Below, one piece after another: positions 28,036 to 36,639 of a DNA stretch of 64,000 bases. The DNA lies in the NCBI RefSeq assembly GCF_002877365.1, contig NZ_MCWZ01000014.1:20127-84126 (forward strand). The letters run 5' to 3'. The notes under the pieces were generated by a model. The model searched no databases and had not been told where the DNA came from. It was given only the letters and a program-made list of their open reading frames with translations. Source of the stretch: Vibrio sp. 10N.261.55.A7 (GTDB lineage: Bacteria; Pseudomonadota; Gammaproteobacteria; Enterobacterales; Vibrionaceae). The position numbers and the translations under genes were made by a program. Positions within the stretch are counted from its first letter, which is position 1, and each line of letters starts with the position of its first letter.

Positions 28036-28068
28036 TGGTCGTTACCTTTGCCAATCGGGAGATTCGCC

Positions 28069-28914
28069 ATGACGGTAATGAGCAATACTTACATTGAAAA
28101 CACACCTAACTTTTCAGATGAAGAGATAGGTGCCGCGCGCAACGCTTTTTTACAGTATGACCAAGAGAAGCAATTGCATCTTTTGACGGTTATGCCAATT
28201 GAAGAAGCGGCTGGAATTTTACATCACTGCTCTGTTGGGTATGTTCAGCGGCTTATTAGCTTGCTAGAAGCTCAAGGACACGACAAAAGAACTCGACACT
28301 TTGCGCACCAACTTGGGATCATTCACTCAGAGGTAGAGACTGCTGATGGGTATCTGACGACCAGTGTTATCGATCACGTGAAACAACGTATTGGCTGGAT
28401 CATTGCTTTAGCGTTACTTGGTATCGTCTCAGGCTTAATCATTGCGCAATATGAAGATACCTTGAGTCAGTTGGTTCTCTTGGCGATTTATATGCCTGTA
28501 ATCGCGGCCGCAGGTGGCAATACTGGAACACAAGCGGCGACTCTCGTGATAAGGGCGTTAGCGACTGGAGAGCTAAAGAAGAGGCAATGGCTTGCTGTAT
28601 TGTGGAAAGAGAGCCGAGTGGCAGTATGCCTAGCACTGGCCATTTCCTTTGTGATGATCGGCAGAATATTGCTCTTTAGTGATTCATCGTCTGCTGGGGG
28701 CTTTGATATTAATCTGATAGCGTTGGCAATCGCAGTTGCCTTGTTTATTCAGGTAACAATATCGACCACACTCGGTGGCGTATTGCCAATCCTTGCAAGA
28801 GCAGTCAAGCTAGACCCCGCCGTATTGGTGAGTCCTGTTTTAGCTTCGATTGTGGATATATCAGGTATGTGGATCTATTTTACAGTCGTTAACTATTTCT
28901 TAGGCATTGCTTAA
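28069..28914 (+). CDS. Short MgtE-type divalent cation transporter lacking CBS domains
   Basis: A 281-residue inner-membrane protein. The N-terminal part (about 1-100) resembles a piece of the MgtE N domain (MPIEEAAGILHHCSVGYVQRLISLLEAQG). From about 105 on there are five helices of the MgtE pore with the conserved YMPVIAAAGGNTGTQAATLVIRALATGEL and LDPAVLVSPVLASIVDISGMWIYF. Canonical MgtE (about 450 aa) has two CBS domains between these parts that gate the pore by magnesium; they are absent here. The ATG at 28069 with GGGAG is chosen over a TTG at 28048. Substrate (Mg2+, Co2+ or other) is unproven. Confidence 0.85.
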   Translation: MTVMSNTYIENTPNFSDEEIGAARNAFLQYDQEKQLHLLTVMPIEEAAGILHHCSVGYVQRLISLLEAQGHDKRTRHFAHQLGIIHSEVETADGYLTTSVIDHVKQRIGWIIALALLGIVSGLIIAQYEDTLSQLVLLAIYMPVIAAAGGNTGTQAATLVIRALATGELKKRQWLAVLWKESRVAVCLALAISFVMIGRILLFSDSSSAGGFDINLIALAIAVALFIQVTISTTLGGVLPILARAVKLDPAVLVSPVLASIVDISGMWIYFTVVNYFLGIA

Positions 28915-28947
28915 TCAAACGATACCTAAGGAGTAATGAATACAGCG

Positions 28948-30408
28948 CTAATGTTTAGATAACATCTGACTAAATGAAACAATATCTTGATAAAAGATTT
29001 GTTCAAATTGAGTGATAGGAGCAATGACTGGTTTGTCATTGCTCTTTTTTATGGGGTGGTAATCCGTTATAAACTGAACGAATAGTGAGCTTGGCTTTCC
29101 ATCTGTACCGAGTCCATATCCGGCCATGTTGTAGCTTCCGTAAACAGAGCCACTTTTCGCAATAATTTGGTCTTTGATAGGCGGCTTTCGCATACTACTT
29201 CGATATTGCAGCGTGCCGCTCGTGCCTGAGGTTGGCATGAGCTGAATTAAATTCAAATCCGCATCGTTTTGCCAAATATAGCGCAGTACATCTGCCATAT
29301 CTTGACTGGTTAAACGATTGTTTCGAGACAGGCCAGAGCCATCGGCTAATTTTGATTTTTCTAAATCAATGCCCGTATTGGCTAGAATAATATGTTTCAT
29401 TGCCAGCGTGCCATTTTTGAAACTGCCTGCCTGATGAAAGAAATGCTTACCTAAGGTTTTGGTTAAATTATCAGCAATGAGGTTGTCGGATTTTTTTAGC
29501 ATGATATCGAGCAGTTCCGGCAACTTTTCTGAGCTGTGTTTGGTGATGAGGACAGACGAAGCACCATCATAGGTCTCAGGTTGTCCAACCTTTACTGAGC
29601 CTTTTAGTTCAATACTAAGTTGGTTTAAAATCGTGTAAACCATACGAGTGGTGTATTGCGTTGGATTCTGTACTGCAAATTTTAACGGTAATGGTTTGCT
29701 GCGTTCGACCAAACAGCCATTGAGTTGGTATTGATTGTTGTTTTGTGTCGTCAACTCGAGATCGCATTGACTGCCTTCCTGTTCTATTTTGCTAACAGTA
29801 CGTGCTTTTGTCGAAACATGAATAGGAAATTGCTCTGGAACATAGACCCTAGTATTTCCACTATCCATGGTATAAATCGAGGCTTGAACACAGTTTTCAT
29901 CAAGGGTAATCGCACTCGCTGGCGCACTGTAACAAACGCCCAAAATATCCCACGGCCAACCTACTGCACGTTCATAGCCTGTAAAGCTGGAATCATCTAA
30001 CCAAATATCACCGTTGATCACGTTCAAACCTTGCTGCTTCGCCTTCTTTAGCTGTCCTTTCAGATCTTCGGTGGTAATCGTAGGGTCACCAGTGAACTCT
30101 ATGATCAGATCATCGTTGTTTTTAAGTAGTGAGGTGTGAAACTGGAAGTCGTCACCAAGCTCTAATTTAGCCGCGAGTGCAGTGATGAGTTTTAGTGTGC
30201 TTGCGGGTGGAAAAAATTGTTCTGTATTTTCAGATAAAGATGTTGCCCTTGGACTAGATAGGCTTTCAAGTATAAGGCTATTTCTGCTGCCTTCAGGAAG
30301 CAATTGAGTTTGTTCATAACTGTAAACTGCAGAGCTAGAAAGTAGAGCAAACATAAATACTAGATGAGTAAGGGGCTTACGGTGTTGAGATACTGGAGCG
30401 AACATCAT
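28948..30408 (-). CDS. dacB: D-alanyl-D-alanine carboxypeptidase/endopeptidase (PBP4)
   Basis: A 486-residue class C low-mass penicillin-binding protein that trims peptidoglycan stem peptides and cuts crosslinks in the periplasm. Signal peptide: about 1-30, ending near SAVYSYE. Active-site motifs: SxxK as Ser70-T-L-Lys73 (PPASTLKLITA), SxN as Ser-Asp-Asn in KKSDNLIADN, and KSG (AKSGSVYGSYN) in place of KTG. The long insert between SxxK and SxN is typical of PBP4. It is convergent with mgtE and upstream of ompU on the same strand, but ompU has its own signals. Confidence 0.94.
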   Translation of the reverse strand: MMFAPVSQHRKPLTHLVFMFALLSSSAVYSYEQTQLLPEGSRNSLILESLSSPRATSLSENTEQFFPPASTLKLITALAAKLELGDDFQFHTSLLKNNDDLIIEFTGDPTITTEDLKGQLKKAKQQGLNVINGDIWLDDSSFTGYERAVGWPWDILGVCYSAPASAITLDENCVQASIYTMDSGNTRVYVPEQFPIHVSTKARTVSKIEQEGSQCDLELTTQNNNQYQLNGCLVERSKPLPLKFAVQNPTQYTTRMVYTILNQLSIELKGSVKVGQPETYDGASSVLITKHSSEKLPELLDIMLKKSDNLIADNLTKTLGKHFFHQAGSFKNGTLAMKHIILANTGIDLEKSKLADGSGLSRNNRLTSQDMADVLRYIWQNDADLNLIQLMPTSGTSGTLQYRSSMRKPPIKDQIIAKSGSVYGSYNMAGYGLGTDGKPSSLFVQFITDYHPIKKSNDKPVIAPITQFEQIFYQDIVSFSQMLSKH

Positions 30409-30489
30409 CGACGCCTAATCCTAATAAAATGCATGGTTTGAGTATAAAGAGCGAGTTAGATATGGCAAAGAGTATATCGTGTTGATATG

Positions 30490-30518
30490 AAAAAGGTCCG
30501 ACATTTGTCAGACCTTTG
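30490..30518 (-). terminator. Terminator of ompU
   Basis: A 12-bp near-perfect stem (AAAGGTC...GACCTTT) followed by a T-run on the minus strand, about 18 bp past the ompU stop. Confidence 0.9.
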
Positions 30519-30534
30519 ATTCCACTAAATGAAT

Positions 30535-31536
30535 TTAGAACGAATATTTCAAGCCGAAGCGTAATGTGTCTTCCGCATCTTTAGCGCCAACCGAGCTTTC
30601 TTTCAGGTTGTTAACCAAGTAAGCCAAGTACGCATTAATGTTTTTATTAAATGCATAATCACCGGTTAATTCAAAGAAGTCTGACTTTTCTGTTGTCACG
30701 CCACTATTCTTATTGTCCGTTTTTTGGTACGCCCCTTTTAACGCAAAACCGTTACCGAACCCGTATACAGCGGCTAATTCGACACCTTCAAATTCTGAAT
30801 TAGCTTTGTCATCTAAGTCACCACTTGTATAAGTACCGGCCACGTACAGGGAGTCTAATGCATAGTTAATACCGGCAATAGCGGCTTGACCTGAACCCGC
30901 ACCAACGCCGTTATCACCGCCAGAGAGTCCCAGACCAAACCCTAAACCCATAGGTAGGGTATAAATCCCTGAAATACCATAGCCATCAGTGTCTTTATCT
31001 TCCCCAGCTATGTAACTGGCTTTTAGGCTCAGAGCATCAAAGTTTCCTGCGTACGCAATGGTGTTATTGATCTGCTCATTACCCGCATTGATGAATTCCT
31101 TTTGCGCACCAGTAAAAGTGGTGACATCAGACATTTGAGAGATTTGTACCGCTGCGGTATCTTGGCGACCAAAAGAGACGGCGCCAAAATCACCCTGGAG
31201 ACCTGCATACATGTAACGCTGTTTGAAGCTCGTCGTAGTGTCTGTGCTTCCTTGGTCGTTAGCAGACGAGCCCACGCCTTGTTCGCCTTCATAGAACCCG
31301 AAACCGCTCAAGGTGTCGGATATTTGTGTCGTACCACCGACATTAAGACGGAATCGACTTTTGTTTGCCATGGTGCCTTCAATTTCTTTTCCACCGTTAC
31401 CAATGAAGTCGCCACGAAACTCTGCGCGTCCACCTACATTAAGTTCAGTGCCATCTGAACTGTATACATTCGCCGCGTGAGCGCCAGTTGATCCTGCTGC
31501 AGCTACCACCGCTAGAGCAATTAGAGTCTTTTTCAT
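30535..31536 (-). CDS. ompU: Outer-membrane porin OmpU
   Basis: A 333-residue trimeric general porin. The signal peptide MKKTLIALAVVAAAGSTGAHA is cleaved before ANVYSSDG. The mature chain has the alternating amphipathic strands of a 16-strand barrel, the Gly/Asp-rich loops, the porin motif FGRQDTAAVQISQMSD at the constriction region, and a C-terminal Phe (RFGLKYSF) for BAM recognition. Position between dacB and greA is that of VC0633. In V. cholerae it is ToxR-activated. The upstream region is AT-rich, but I cannot define a ToxR site. A 6-bp inverted repeat (31597-31610) lies in the 5' region. Confidence 0.94.
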   Translation of the reverse strand: MKKTLIALAVVAAAGSTGAHAANVYSSDGTELNVGGRAEFRGDFIGNGGKEIEGTMANKSRFRLNVGGTTQISDTLSGFGFYEGEQGVGSSANDQGSTDTTTSFKQRYMYAGLQGDFGAVSFGRQDTAAVQISQMSDVTTFTGAQKEFINAGNEQINNTIAYAGNFDALSLKASYIAGEDKDTDGYGISGIYTLPMGLGFGLGLSGGDNGVGAGSGQAAIAGINYALDSLYVAGTYTSGDLDDKANSEFEGVELAAVYGFGNGFALKGAYQKTDNKNSGVTTEKSDFFELTGDYAFNKNINAYLAYLVNNLKESSVGAKDAEDTLRFGLKYSF

Positions 31537-31980
31537 TTTCTTGTCCTATTTTATTGTCCATAAATAGTTATTGTTTTAGAAAGGATTAACTCCCTTACGC
31601 TAGTTAGCGTTATTCTAATATATGGATTAATCAAGTTTCATATGTAAGATAAATGTAATATTTGCAATGGATTACTCAAAACTATAGATCTTTGTCTTTA
31701 GTGAGATGTTTTGTACTGATTCTGAACTACGCAGTCCAACAATGGATTTTTGACCAGACAATAGGAAAGTCTGAGGTTCTTTGGGTTATCCACCTGCTTT
31801 GTTTAGGCGGTAAATTGGATGCTATGGGCGATACGCTTATACGTAGAATGGATTACAAATGAACATCAGTTATTACCGTCAATAACGTGTAATTATTTCC
31901 AATTTGAGATTTATTACAGGTAAATTTTGATGATTTACCTGCTAAGTTTGTTAAACTAAGAGAAATAAATGCACAAATAA
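31537..31980. promoter_or_regulatory. Divergent ompU/greA control region (no gene seen)
   Basis: About 440 AT-rich bases. ompU promoter elements on the minus strand likely lie around 31600-31680 (TAGAAT-like -10, weak -35). A greA promoter on the plus strand may use TTGATG (31927-31932) and TTAAAC (31951-31956). I see no convincing ORF. Confidence 0.4.
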
Positions 31981-32010
31981 ACCACCTGATCATTTGGATC
32001 GGGTGGTTTT
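31981..32010 (+). terminator. greA leader terminator (GraL-like attenuator)
   Basis: An 11-bp stem (ACCACCTGATC/GATCGGGTGGT, one G-U) and a TTTTGTTTTG tail, 37 bp upstream of the greA start. Transcripts starting near 31963 would end here as RNAs of about 45 nt. E. coli greA has the same arrangement, yielding GraL. Confidence 0.8.
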
Positions 32011-32046
32011 GTTTTGTCCAAAGCAGACTTTGGCATAGAGGTAAAT

Positions 32047-32520
32047 ATGGAAAAGGTTCCAATGACCGTTCGTGGCGAAAAAAAGCTACGTGATGAACTT
32101 GATAAACTACTCAAGCAGCGTCCAATTATTTCAGCTGCGATTGGTGAAGCTCGTGAGTTGGGCGATCTAAAAGAAAATGCTGAGTACCATGCGGCTCGTG
32201 AAGAGCAGGGGATCTGCGAAGCACAAATTCGCGATATAGAGTACAAGCTTTCTGTTGCTCAAATCATCGATGTGACTCAAATGGAAAATACGGGAAAGAT
32301 TATTTTCGGTACGACAGTGACTTTGATAGACGTTGATACTGACGAAGAAGTGAAATACCAGATTGTTTCGGAAGACGAAGCAGACATCAAGTCTGGCCGT
32401 ATTTCTGTGAAGTCTCCAATTGCTCGTGGTTTAATTGGCAAGCTGGAAGGTGATGAAGTGATGATCTCAACACCAGGCGGCGAAAAAGATTTTGAAATCG
32501 ACAAAGTGGAATACATCTAA
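32047..32520 (+). CDS. greA: Transcription elongation factor GreA
   Basis: A 157-residue factor that enters the RNA polymerase secondary channel and stimulates cleavage of backtracked RNA. The N-terminal coiled coil (1-75) carries the acidic tip: [17 protein letters not shown] holds the Asp/Glu pair. The C-terminal FKBP-like domain ends [16 protein letters not shown]. The ATG at 32047 with GAGGT gives [10 protein letters not shown], which aligns with E. coli MQAIPMTLRG. An upstream TTG frame would run into the leader terminator and is rejected. A bidirectional terminator follows. Confidence 0.96.
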   Translation: MEKVPMTVRGEKKLRDELDKLLKQRPIISAAIGEARELGDLKENAEYHAAREEQGICEAQIRDIEYKLSVAQIIDVTQMENTGKIIFGTTVTLIDVDTDEEVKYQIVSEDEADIKSGRISVKSPIARGLIGKLEGDEVMISTPGGEKDFEIDKVEYI

Positions 32521-32550
32521 GCGGTAGTTAATCTGCTTGTTAGAGATATG

Positions 32551-32578
32551 AAAAAGGTCGCAATTTGCGACCTTTTTT
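32551..32578. terminator. Bidirectional terminator between greA and yhbY
   Basis: A palindrome GGTCGCAA/TTGCGACC with A-run before and T-run after it serves both convergent genes. Confidence 0.92.
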
Positions 32579-32603
32579 CTCACTGTAGTAATCTAAACTA
32601 AGC

Positions 32604-32900
32604 TTACTTACGTGGGATTTCGATTTTACGCTGCTCTGATTGACGGAACAGTACCAGTACTTTACCAATGGTTTGTACTTTTTCTGCTTCCGTTTCTCGA
32701 ATAATTGCATCAATAATAAGTTGCTTTGTATCACGATCTTCAGAAGCGATCTTGATTTTCACAAGCTCGTGGTGGTTCAGTGCAATTTCGATCTCTGCCA
32801 GTACAGCCTCGGTGAGTCCATTCGCGCCCATCAGCACGACAGGTTTTAGACTGTGCGCTAGGCCTTTAAGATGCTGCTTTTGTTTGGTGCTTAGGTTCAT
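32604..32900 (-). CDS. yhbY: CRM-domain ribosome assembly RNA-binding protein YhbY
   Basis: A 98-residue single CRM domain. The GxxG RNA-binding loop is GANGLTEAV (residues 25-33). It begins NLSTKQKQHLKGLAHSLKPVV, a family signature. E. coli YhbY binds pre-50S particles. The ATG at 32900 is divergent from rlmE by 128 bp, as in E. coli and V. cholerae, pairing two 50S assembly functions. Confidence 0.94.
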   Translation of the reverse strand: MNLSTKQKQHLKGLAHSLKPVVLMGANGLTEAVLAEIEIALNHHELVKIKIASEDRDTKQLIIDAIIRETEAEKVQTIGKVLVLFRQSEQRKIEIPRK

Positions 32901-33028
32901 TACGCGGCCAATTTATTTTCTATTAGGGTTGAAAAAAAGCATTTTAACGCCATCTAATGCTGAAGACTATTAATTATTAGTCTTATGTATATAGCAATTG
33001 GGTTTTTGCCCATTAAATTAGGTATCTA

Positions 33029-33658
33029 ATGAGTAAACAAAAACATTCGGCCAGCTCTGGTCGTTGGTTGAAAGAGCATTTCGATGATAAGTATGCGAAC
33101 GAAGCCAGAAAGAAAGGCTACCGCTCACGTGCTTACTTTAAGATGGAAGAAATCCATACTAAAGACAGATTGTTCTCTCAAGGAATGACAGTCGTTGATT
33201 TAGGGGCGGCTCCTGGTGGGTGGTCTCAATACGCTGCTAAGATAGTAGGAGATAGCGGACAAATTATTGCCTGTGATCTACTGCCTATGGATCCAATTGC
33301 TGGCGTAAGCTTTTTACAAGGTGACTTTCGTGAAGATGCCGTTCTTGAGGCGCTGTTGGAACGAATTCAGCCAAACATGGTGGATGTTGTGATGTCAGAT
33401 ATGGCACCCAATATCGCCGGTAATAATTCAGTCGATCAGCCTAGAGCTATGTATTTAGTGGAATTAGCATTGGATATGTGTCGACAAGTTCTAGCCACAA
33501 ATGGTAGCTTTGTTGTTAAAGTCTTCCAAGGCGAAGGGTTTGATCAATACGTGAAAGATGTCCGCGAGATGTTTAAAAGCGTTAAGGTTAGAAAACCTGA
33601 TTCTTCAAGGGCTCGTTCCCGTGAAGTCTTTATCGTAGCCACTGGTTACAAAGGTTAA
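33029..33658 (+). CDS. rlmE: 23S rRNA (uridine2552-2'-O)-methyltransferase RlmE
   Basis: A 209-residue heat-shock methyltransferase (RrmJ/FtsJ) acting on U2552 in the A loop of 23S rRNA. The SAM motif [15 protein letters not shown] is at about 55-69. The K-D-K-E tetrad is consistent with Lys in RAYFKMEEI, Asp in MSDMAPN, Lys in FVVKVFQG, and Glu in SREVFIVA. Length equals E. coli (209). It is followed after 99 bp by ftsH, the classic ftsJ-ftsH operon. Confidence 0.96.
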   Translation: MSKQKHSASSGRWLKEHFDDKYANEARKKGYRSRAYFKMEEIHTKDRLFSQGMTVVDLGAAPGGWSQYAAKIVGDSGQIIACDLLPMDPIAGVSFLQGDFREDAVLEALLERIQPNMVDVVMSDMAPNIAGNNSVDQPRAMYLVELALDMCRQVLATNGSFVVKVFQGEGFDQYVKDVREMFKSVKVRKPDSSRARSREVFIVATGYKG

Positions 33659-33757
33659 CTATTTAGCGATAAAAGGCTAAAGTTAACACTATAGCTACAG
33701 GTTTCAAACTGTAGTACCCTACCTTTAATTACAATTAGTTATCGAGAGGCTTGCACC

Positions 33758-35725
33758 TTGAGTGACATGGCAAAAAATTTAATTCTGTGGCTTGTTATCG
33801 CTGTGGTATTGATGTCCGTTTTCCAAAGCTTCGGCCCTGGTGAAAACAACAGCAGATCAGTAGATTACACCACATTTGTACAGGAAGTTGGCCAAGGCCA
33901 GATACAGGAAGCAACATTTAAAGGTCAAGAAATTGCCTTTTTACGTCGTGGAGGTGGCACTCGTTTTGTCACATACATGCCGGTTTACGATCAAAAGCTT
34001 CTTGATGACCTCATTAACCAAAACGTGAAAGTTCAAGGTACGCCTCCAGAAGAACAAAGCCTTCTTGGAACTATCTTTATTTCTTGGTTCCCTATGATTT
34101 TACTCATTGGTGTATGGATTTTCTTCATGCGTCAAATGCAAGGCGGCGGTGGCAAAGGTGCTATGTCGTTTGGTAAGAGTAAAGCTCGTATGATGAGCGA
34201 AGAACAAATCAAAACAACATTTGGCGATGTCGCTGGTTGTGATGAAGCAAAAGAAGACGTGAAAGAGCTGGTTGATTACTTACGTGATCCAAGCCGATTC
34301 CAGAAGTTGGGTGGTAAGATTCCAACGGGTGTTCTTTTGGTTGGTCCTCCTGGGACAGGTAAAACACTTTTAGCAAAAGCCATTGCTGGTGAAGCAAAAG
34401 TACCGTTCTTTACTATTTCAGGTTCTGACTTCGTAGAAATGTTTGTGGGTGTTGGTGCATCTCGTGTTCGTGATATGTTCGAACAAGCGAAGAAAGCCGC
34501 GCCTTGTATCATCTTTATTGATGAAATCGATGCAGTAGGTCGTCAACGTGGCGCTGGTGTTGGTGGTGGTCACGATGAGCGTGAACAAACACTGAACCAA
34601 ATGCTGGTTGAAATGGATGGCTTTGAAGGTAACGAAGGTATCATCGTTATCGCTGCGACGAACCGTCCTGACGTACTTGACCCTGCGCTACTTCGTCCTG
34701 GTCGTTTTGACCGTCAAGTTGTGGTAGGTCTTCCAGACGTTCGTGGCCGTGAACAAATATTGAAAGTTCACATGCGTAAAGTTCCATTGGCGGGAGATGT
34801 TGAACCATCACTGATTGCTCGTGGTACACCAGGCTTCTCGGGTGCTGACTTAGCTAACCTTGTGAACGAAGCGGCCCTATTTGCTGCTCGTAGCAACAAA
34901 CGCAACGTCTCAATGGTTGAGTTTGAACTGGCTAAAGATAAGATCATGATGGGTGCAGAGCGCCGTTCTATGGTCCTTTCTGAAGACACGAAAGAGTCAA
35001 CGGCATACCACGAAGCAGGACACGCGATTGTTGGCCGCTTAGTGCCTGAGCATGATCCAGTGTATAAGGTTTCTATTATTCCTCGTGGACGCGCATTGGG
35101 TGTGACCATGTACTTACCAGAGCAAGATCGTGTAAGTATGAACCGTCAGCATTTAGAGTCTATGATCTCTAGCTTGTACGGTGGTCGTCTAGCTGAAGAG
35201 TTGATCTATGGTCAAGATAAAGTCTCCACTGGTGCTTCAAACGATATCGAGCGAGCAACAGATATTGCCCGTAAGATGGTGACGCAGTGGGGCTTCTCTG
35301 AAAAACTAGGTCCTCTTCTTTATGCAGAAGATGAAGGTGAAGTATTCCTAGGTCGTTCGGTTACACAAACTAAGCATGTATCCAATGATACGGCTAAGCT
35401 TATCGATGATGAAGTTCGCTTGATTATCGATCGTAACTACGCTCGAGCGAAGCAGATTCTAGAAGACAATATGGATCTTATGCATTCAATGAAAGACGCA
35501 CTTGTTAAGTACGAAACTATTGATGCTGGCCAAATTGACGACTTAATGGAGCGTAAAGAAGATATTCGCGAACCTGCTGGTTGGGGTGACAATGATGCAC
35601 CTCAAGCTGAAAGCAAAGATGAGTCAGTGGAGAAAGAAGAAGATAAAGCAGAAGCTAAATCTCCTGAAGCTAACACGACTGATGACTCACCTGTTGACAA
35701 TGCAGATAAGAAAGACGCTGAGTAA
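33758..35725 (+). CDS. ftsH: ATP-dependent zinc metalloprotease FtsH
   Basis: A 655-residue membrane AAA protease that degrades LpxC, sigma-32 and damaged membrane proteins. TM1 (about 7-24) and TM2 (about 102-122) flank a periplasmic loop. Walker A is GPPGTGKT, Walker B IIFIDEID, with SRH residues in [19 protein letters not shown]. The zinc site is HEAGH. The C-terminal tail is acidic and low in complexity. Start: GAGAGG sits 8 nt before the TTG at 33758 (MSDMAKN) but 17 nt before the ATG at 33767 (MAKN), so the TTG is preferred, though most proteins are annotated from [12 protein letters not shown] terminator follows. Confidence 0.96.
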   Translation: MSDMAKNLILWLVIAVVLMSVFQSFGPGENNSRSVDYTTFVQEVGQGQIQEATFKGQEIAFLRRGGGTRFVTYMPVYDQKLLDDLINQNVKVQGTPPEEQSLLGTIFISWFPMILLIGVWIFFMRQMQGGGGKGAMSFGKSKARMMSEEQIKTTFGDVAGCDEAKEDVKELVDYLRDPSRFQKLGGKIPTGVLLVGPPGTGKTLLAKAIAGEAKVPFFTISGSDFVEMFVGVGASRVRDMFEQAKKAAPCIIFIDEIDAVGRQRGAGVGGGHDEREQTLNQMLVEMDGFEGNEGIIVIAATNRPDVLDPALLRPGRFDRQVVVGLPDVRGREQILKVHMRKVPLAGDVEPSLIARGTPGFSGADLANLVNEAALFAARSNKRNVSMVEFELAKDKIMMGAERRSMVLSEDTKESTAYHEAGHAIVGRLVPEHDPVYKVSIIPRGRALGVTMYLPEQDRVSMNRQHLESMISSLYGGRLAEELIYGQDKVSTGASNDIERATDIARKMVTQWGFSEKLGPLLYAEDEGEVFLGRSVTQTKHVSNDTAKLIDDEVRLIIDRNYARAKQILEDNMDLMHSMKDALVKYETIDAGQIDDLMERKEDIREPAGWGDNDAPQAESKDESVEKEEDKAEAKSPEANTTDDSPVDNADKKDAE

Positions 35726-35742
35726 TCGTAATCATTAATTGA

Positions 35743-35768
35743 AACCCCGAGAACTCTCGGGGTTTTTG
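35743..35768 (+). terminator. Terminator between ftsH and folP
   Basis: CCCCGAG/CTCGGGG with a 4-nt loop, AAA before and TTTTTG after. It lies 20 bp past ftsH. folP is reached by read-through or a promoter in this gap. Confidence 0.88.
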
Positions 35769-35780
35769 TGTTTTAGCCTT

Positions 35781-36611
35781 ATGAAAATCACTGCAAATAA
35801 TAAACAGCTAGACCTTTCAACCCCTCACGTTATGGGGATTCTTAATGTTACTCCCGACTCATTCTCCGATGGTGGCCAGTTCTCTACGTTAGAAAAGGCC
35901 TTGCACCAAGCAGAAAAAATGATTTCGGCTGGTGTGAGCATCATCGATATTGGCGGGGAATCAACGCGACCCGGTGCGCCAGACGTTACCCTCGAAGAAG
36001 AGTTGATCCGAGTCATCCCTATCATTCAAGCCATCCGCAATAAATATGACGTTTGGATTTCCATTGATACCAGTAAAGCGGAAGTGATGGAGAAAGCCAT
36101 CGCCGCTGGTGCTGACATTATTAATGATGTTCGTGCGTTACAAGAGCCTGGTGCGCTTGAAGTTGCTGCTAGGGCTCAAGTGCCAATTTGCTTGATGCAT
36201 ATGCAGGGGCAACCTCGTACTATGCAGGCATCGCCTTCTTATCAAGATATCATCGACGATATTAGTGCTTTTCTTACCGAGCGTGTCGATGCATGTAAAT
36301 CGGCGGGGATTGATGAGACGCAGCTAATTCTAGATCCTGGTTTTGGTTTTGGTAAAACTTTAGAACACAATTACCATCTGCTTGCTCATTTAGACAAATT
36401 CCATCAATTAGGCATGCCTATACTTGCAGGTATGTCTCGTAAATCGATGATATTCCGGCTCTTAGATAAAGAGCCTTCTGATTGCACAATGGCAAGTGTA
36501 ACTTGTGCAACGATTGCTGCCTTAAAAGGTGCTCAAATACTGCGTGTTCATGACGTTGATGAAACATTGGAAGCAATGAAAATCATCAAAGTAATGAACC
36601 AGAACGCCTAG
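35781..36611 (+). CDS. folP: Dihydropteroate synthase
   Basis: A 276-residue TIM-barrel enzyme joining p-aminobenzoate to dihydropterin pyrophosphate, the target of sulfonamides. Key loops: [52 protein letters not shown], and GMSRKSM. The open frame extends upstream to a TTG at 35739, but that stretch encodes the ftsH terminator, so the ATG at 35781 ([10 protein letters not shown]) is used, although its ribosome binding site is weak. glmM follows after 28 bp. Confidence 0.95.
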   Translation: MKITANNKQLDLSTPHVMGILNVTPDSFSDGGQFSTLEKALHQAEKMISAGVSIIDIGGESTRPGAPDVTLEEELIRVIPIIQAIRNKYDVWISIDTSKAEVMEKAIAAGADIINDVRALQEPGALEVAARAQVPICLMHMQGQPRTMQASPSYQDIIDDISAFLTERVDACKSAGIDETQLILDPGFGFGKTLEHNYHLLAHLDKFHQLGMPILAGMSRKSMIFRLLDKEPSDCTMASVTCATIAALKGAQILRVHDVDETLEAMKIIKVMNQNA

Positions 36612-36639
36612 CACCCAAATAATAACTCAAGGAATAAAA

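Larger units (their letters stand above)
27757..28068 (+). promoter_or_regulatory. Structured mgtE leader RNA with embedded short ORFs
   Basis: A leader of about 310 nt. Hairpin CTGCT/AGCAG is at 27758-27772. P1 (27794-27801 with 27842-27849) closes a three-way junction holding P2 (27809-27813/27822-27826) and P3 (27828-27831/27838-27841). P4 is a perfect 7-bp hairpin (27860-27877). An alternative hairpin GTGGT/ACCAC (27869-27887) followed by CTTTT excludes P4. A 10-bp hairpin with one mismatch is at 27931-27952. The first short ORF lies inside the junction and its stop codon is in the P3 loop. It does not fit the M-box or yybP-ykoY consensus as I know them. Confidence 0.6.

Noticed and set aside
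31102..31458. A 118-codon frame antisense to ompU
   Set aside because: It overlaps a confident porin gene and shows no ribosome binding site or recognisable domain.
31662..31862. A 66-codon plus-strand frame in the ompU-greA gap
   Set aside because: No ribosome binding site, no recognisable features, and AT-rich regulatory DNA around it.
32014..32046. In-frame upstream extension of greA
   Set aside because: The TTG lies in the terminator tail of the leader and lacks a ribosome binding site; MEKVPMT aligns with the E. coli start.
35739..35780. In-frame TTG-started extension of folP
   Set aside because: It would encode the ftsH terminator hairpin; the ATG at 35781 gives the family N terminus.
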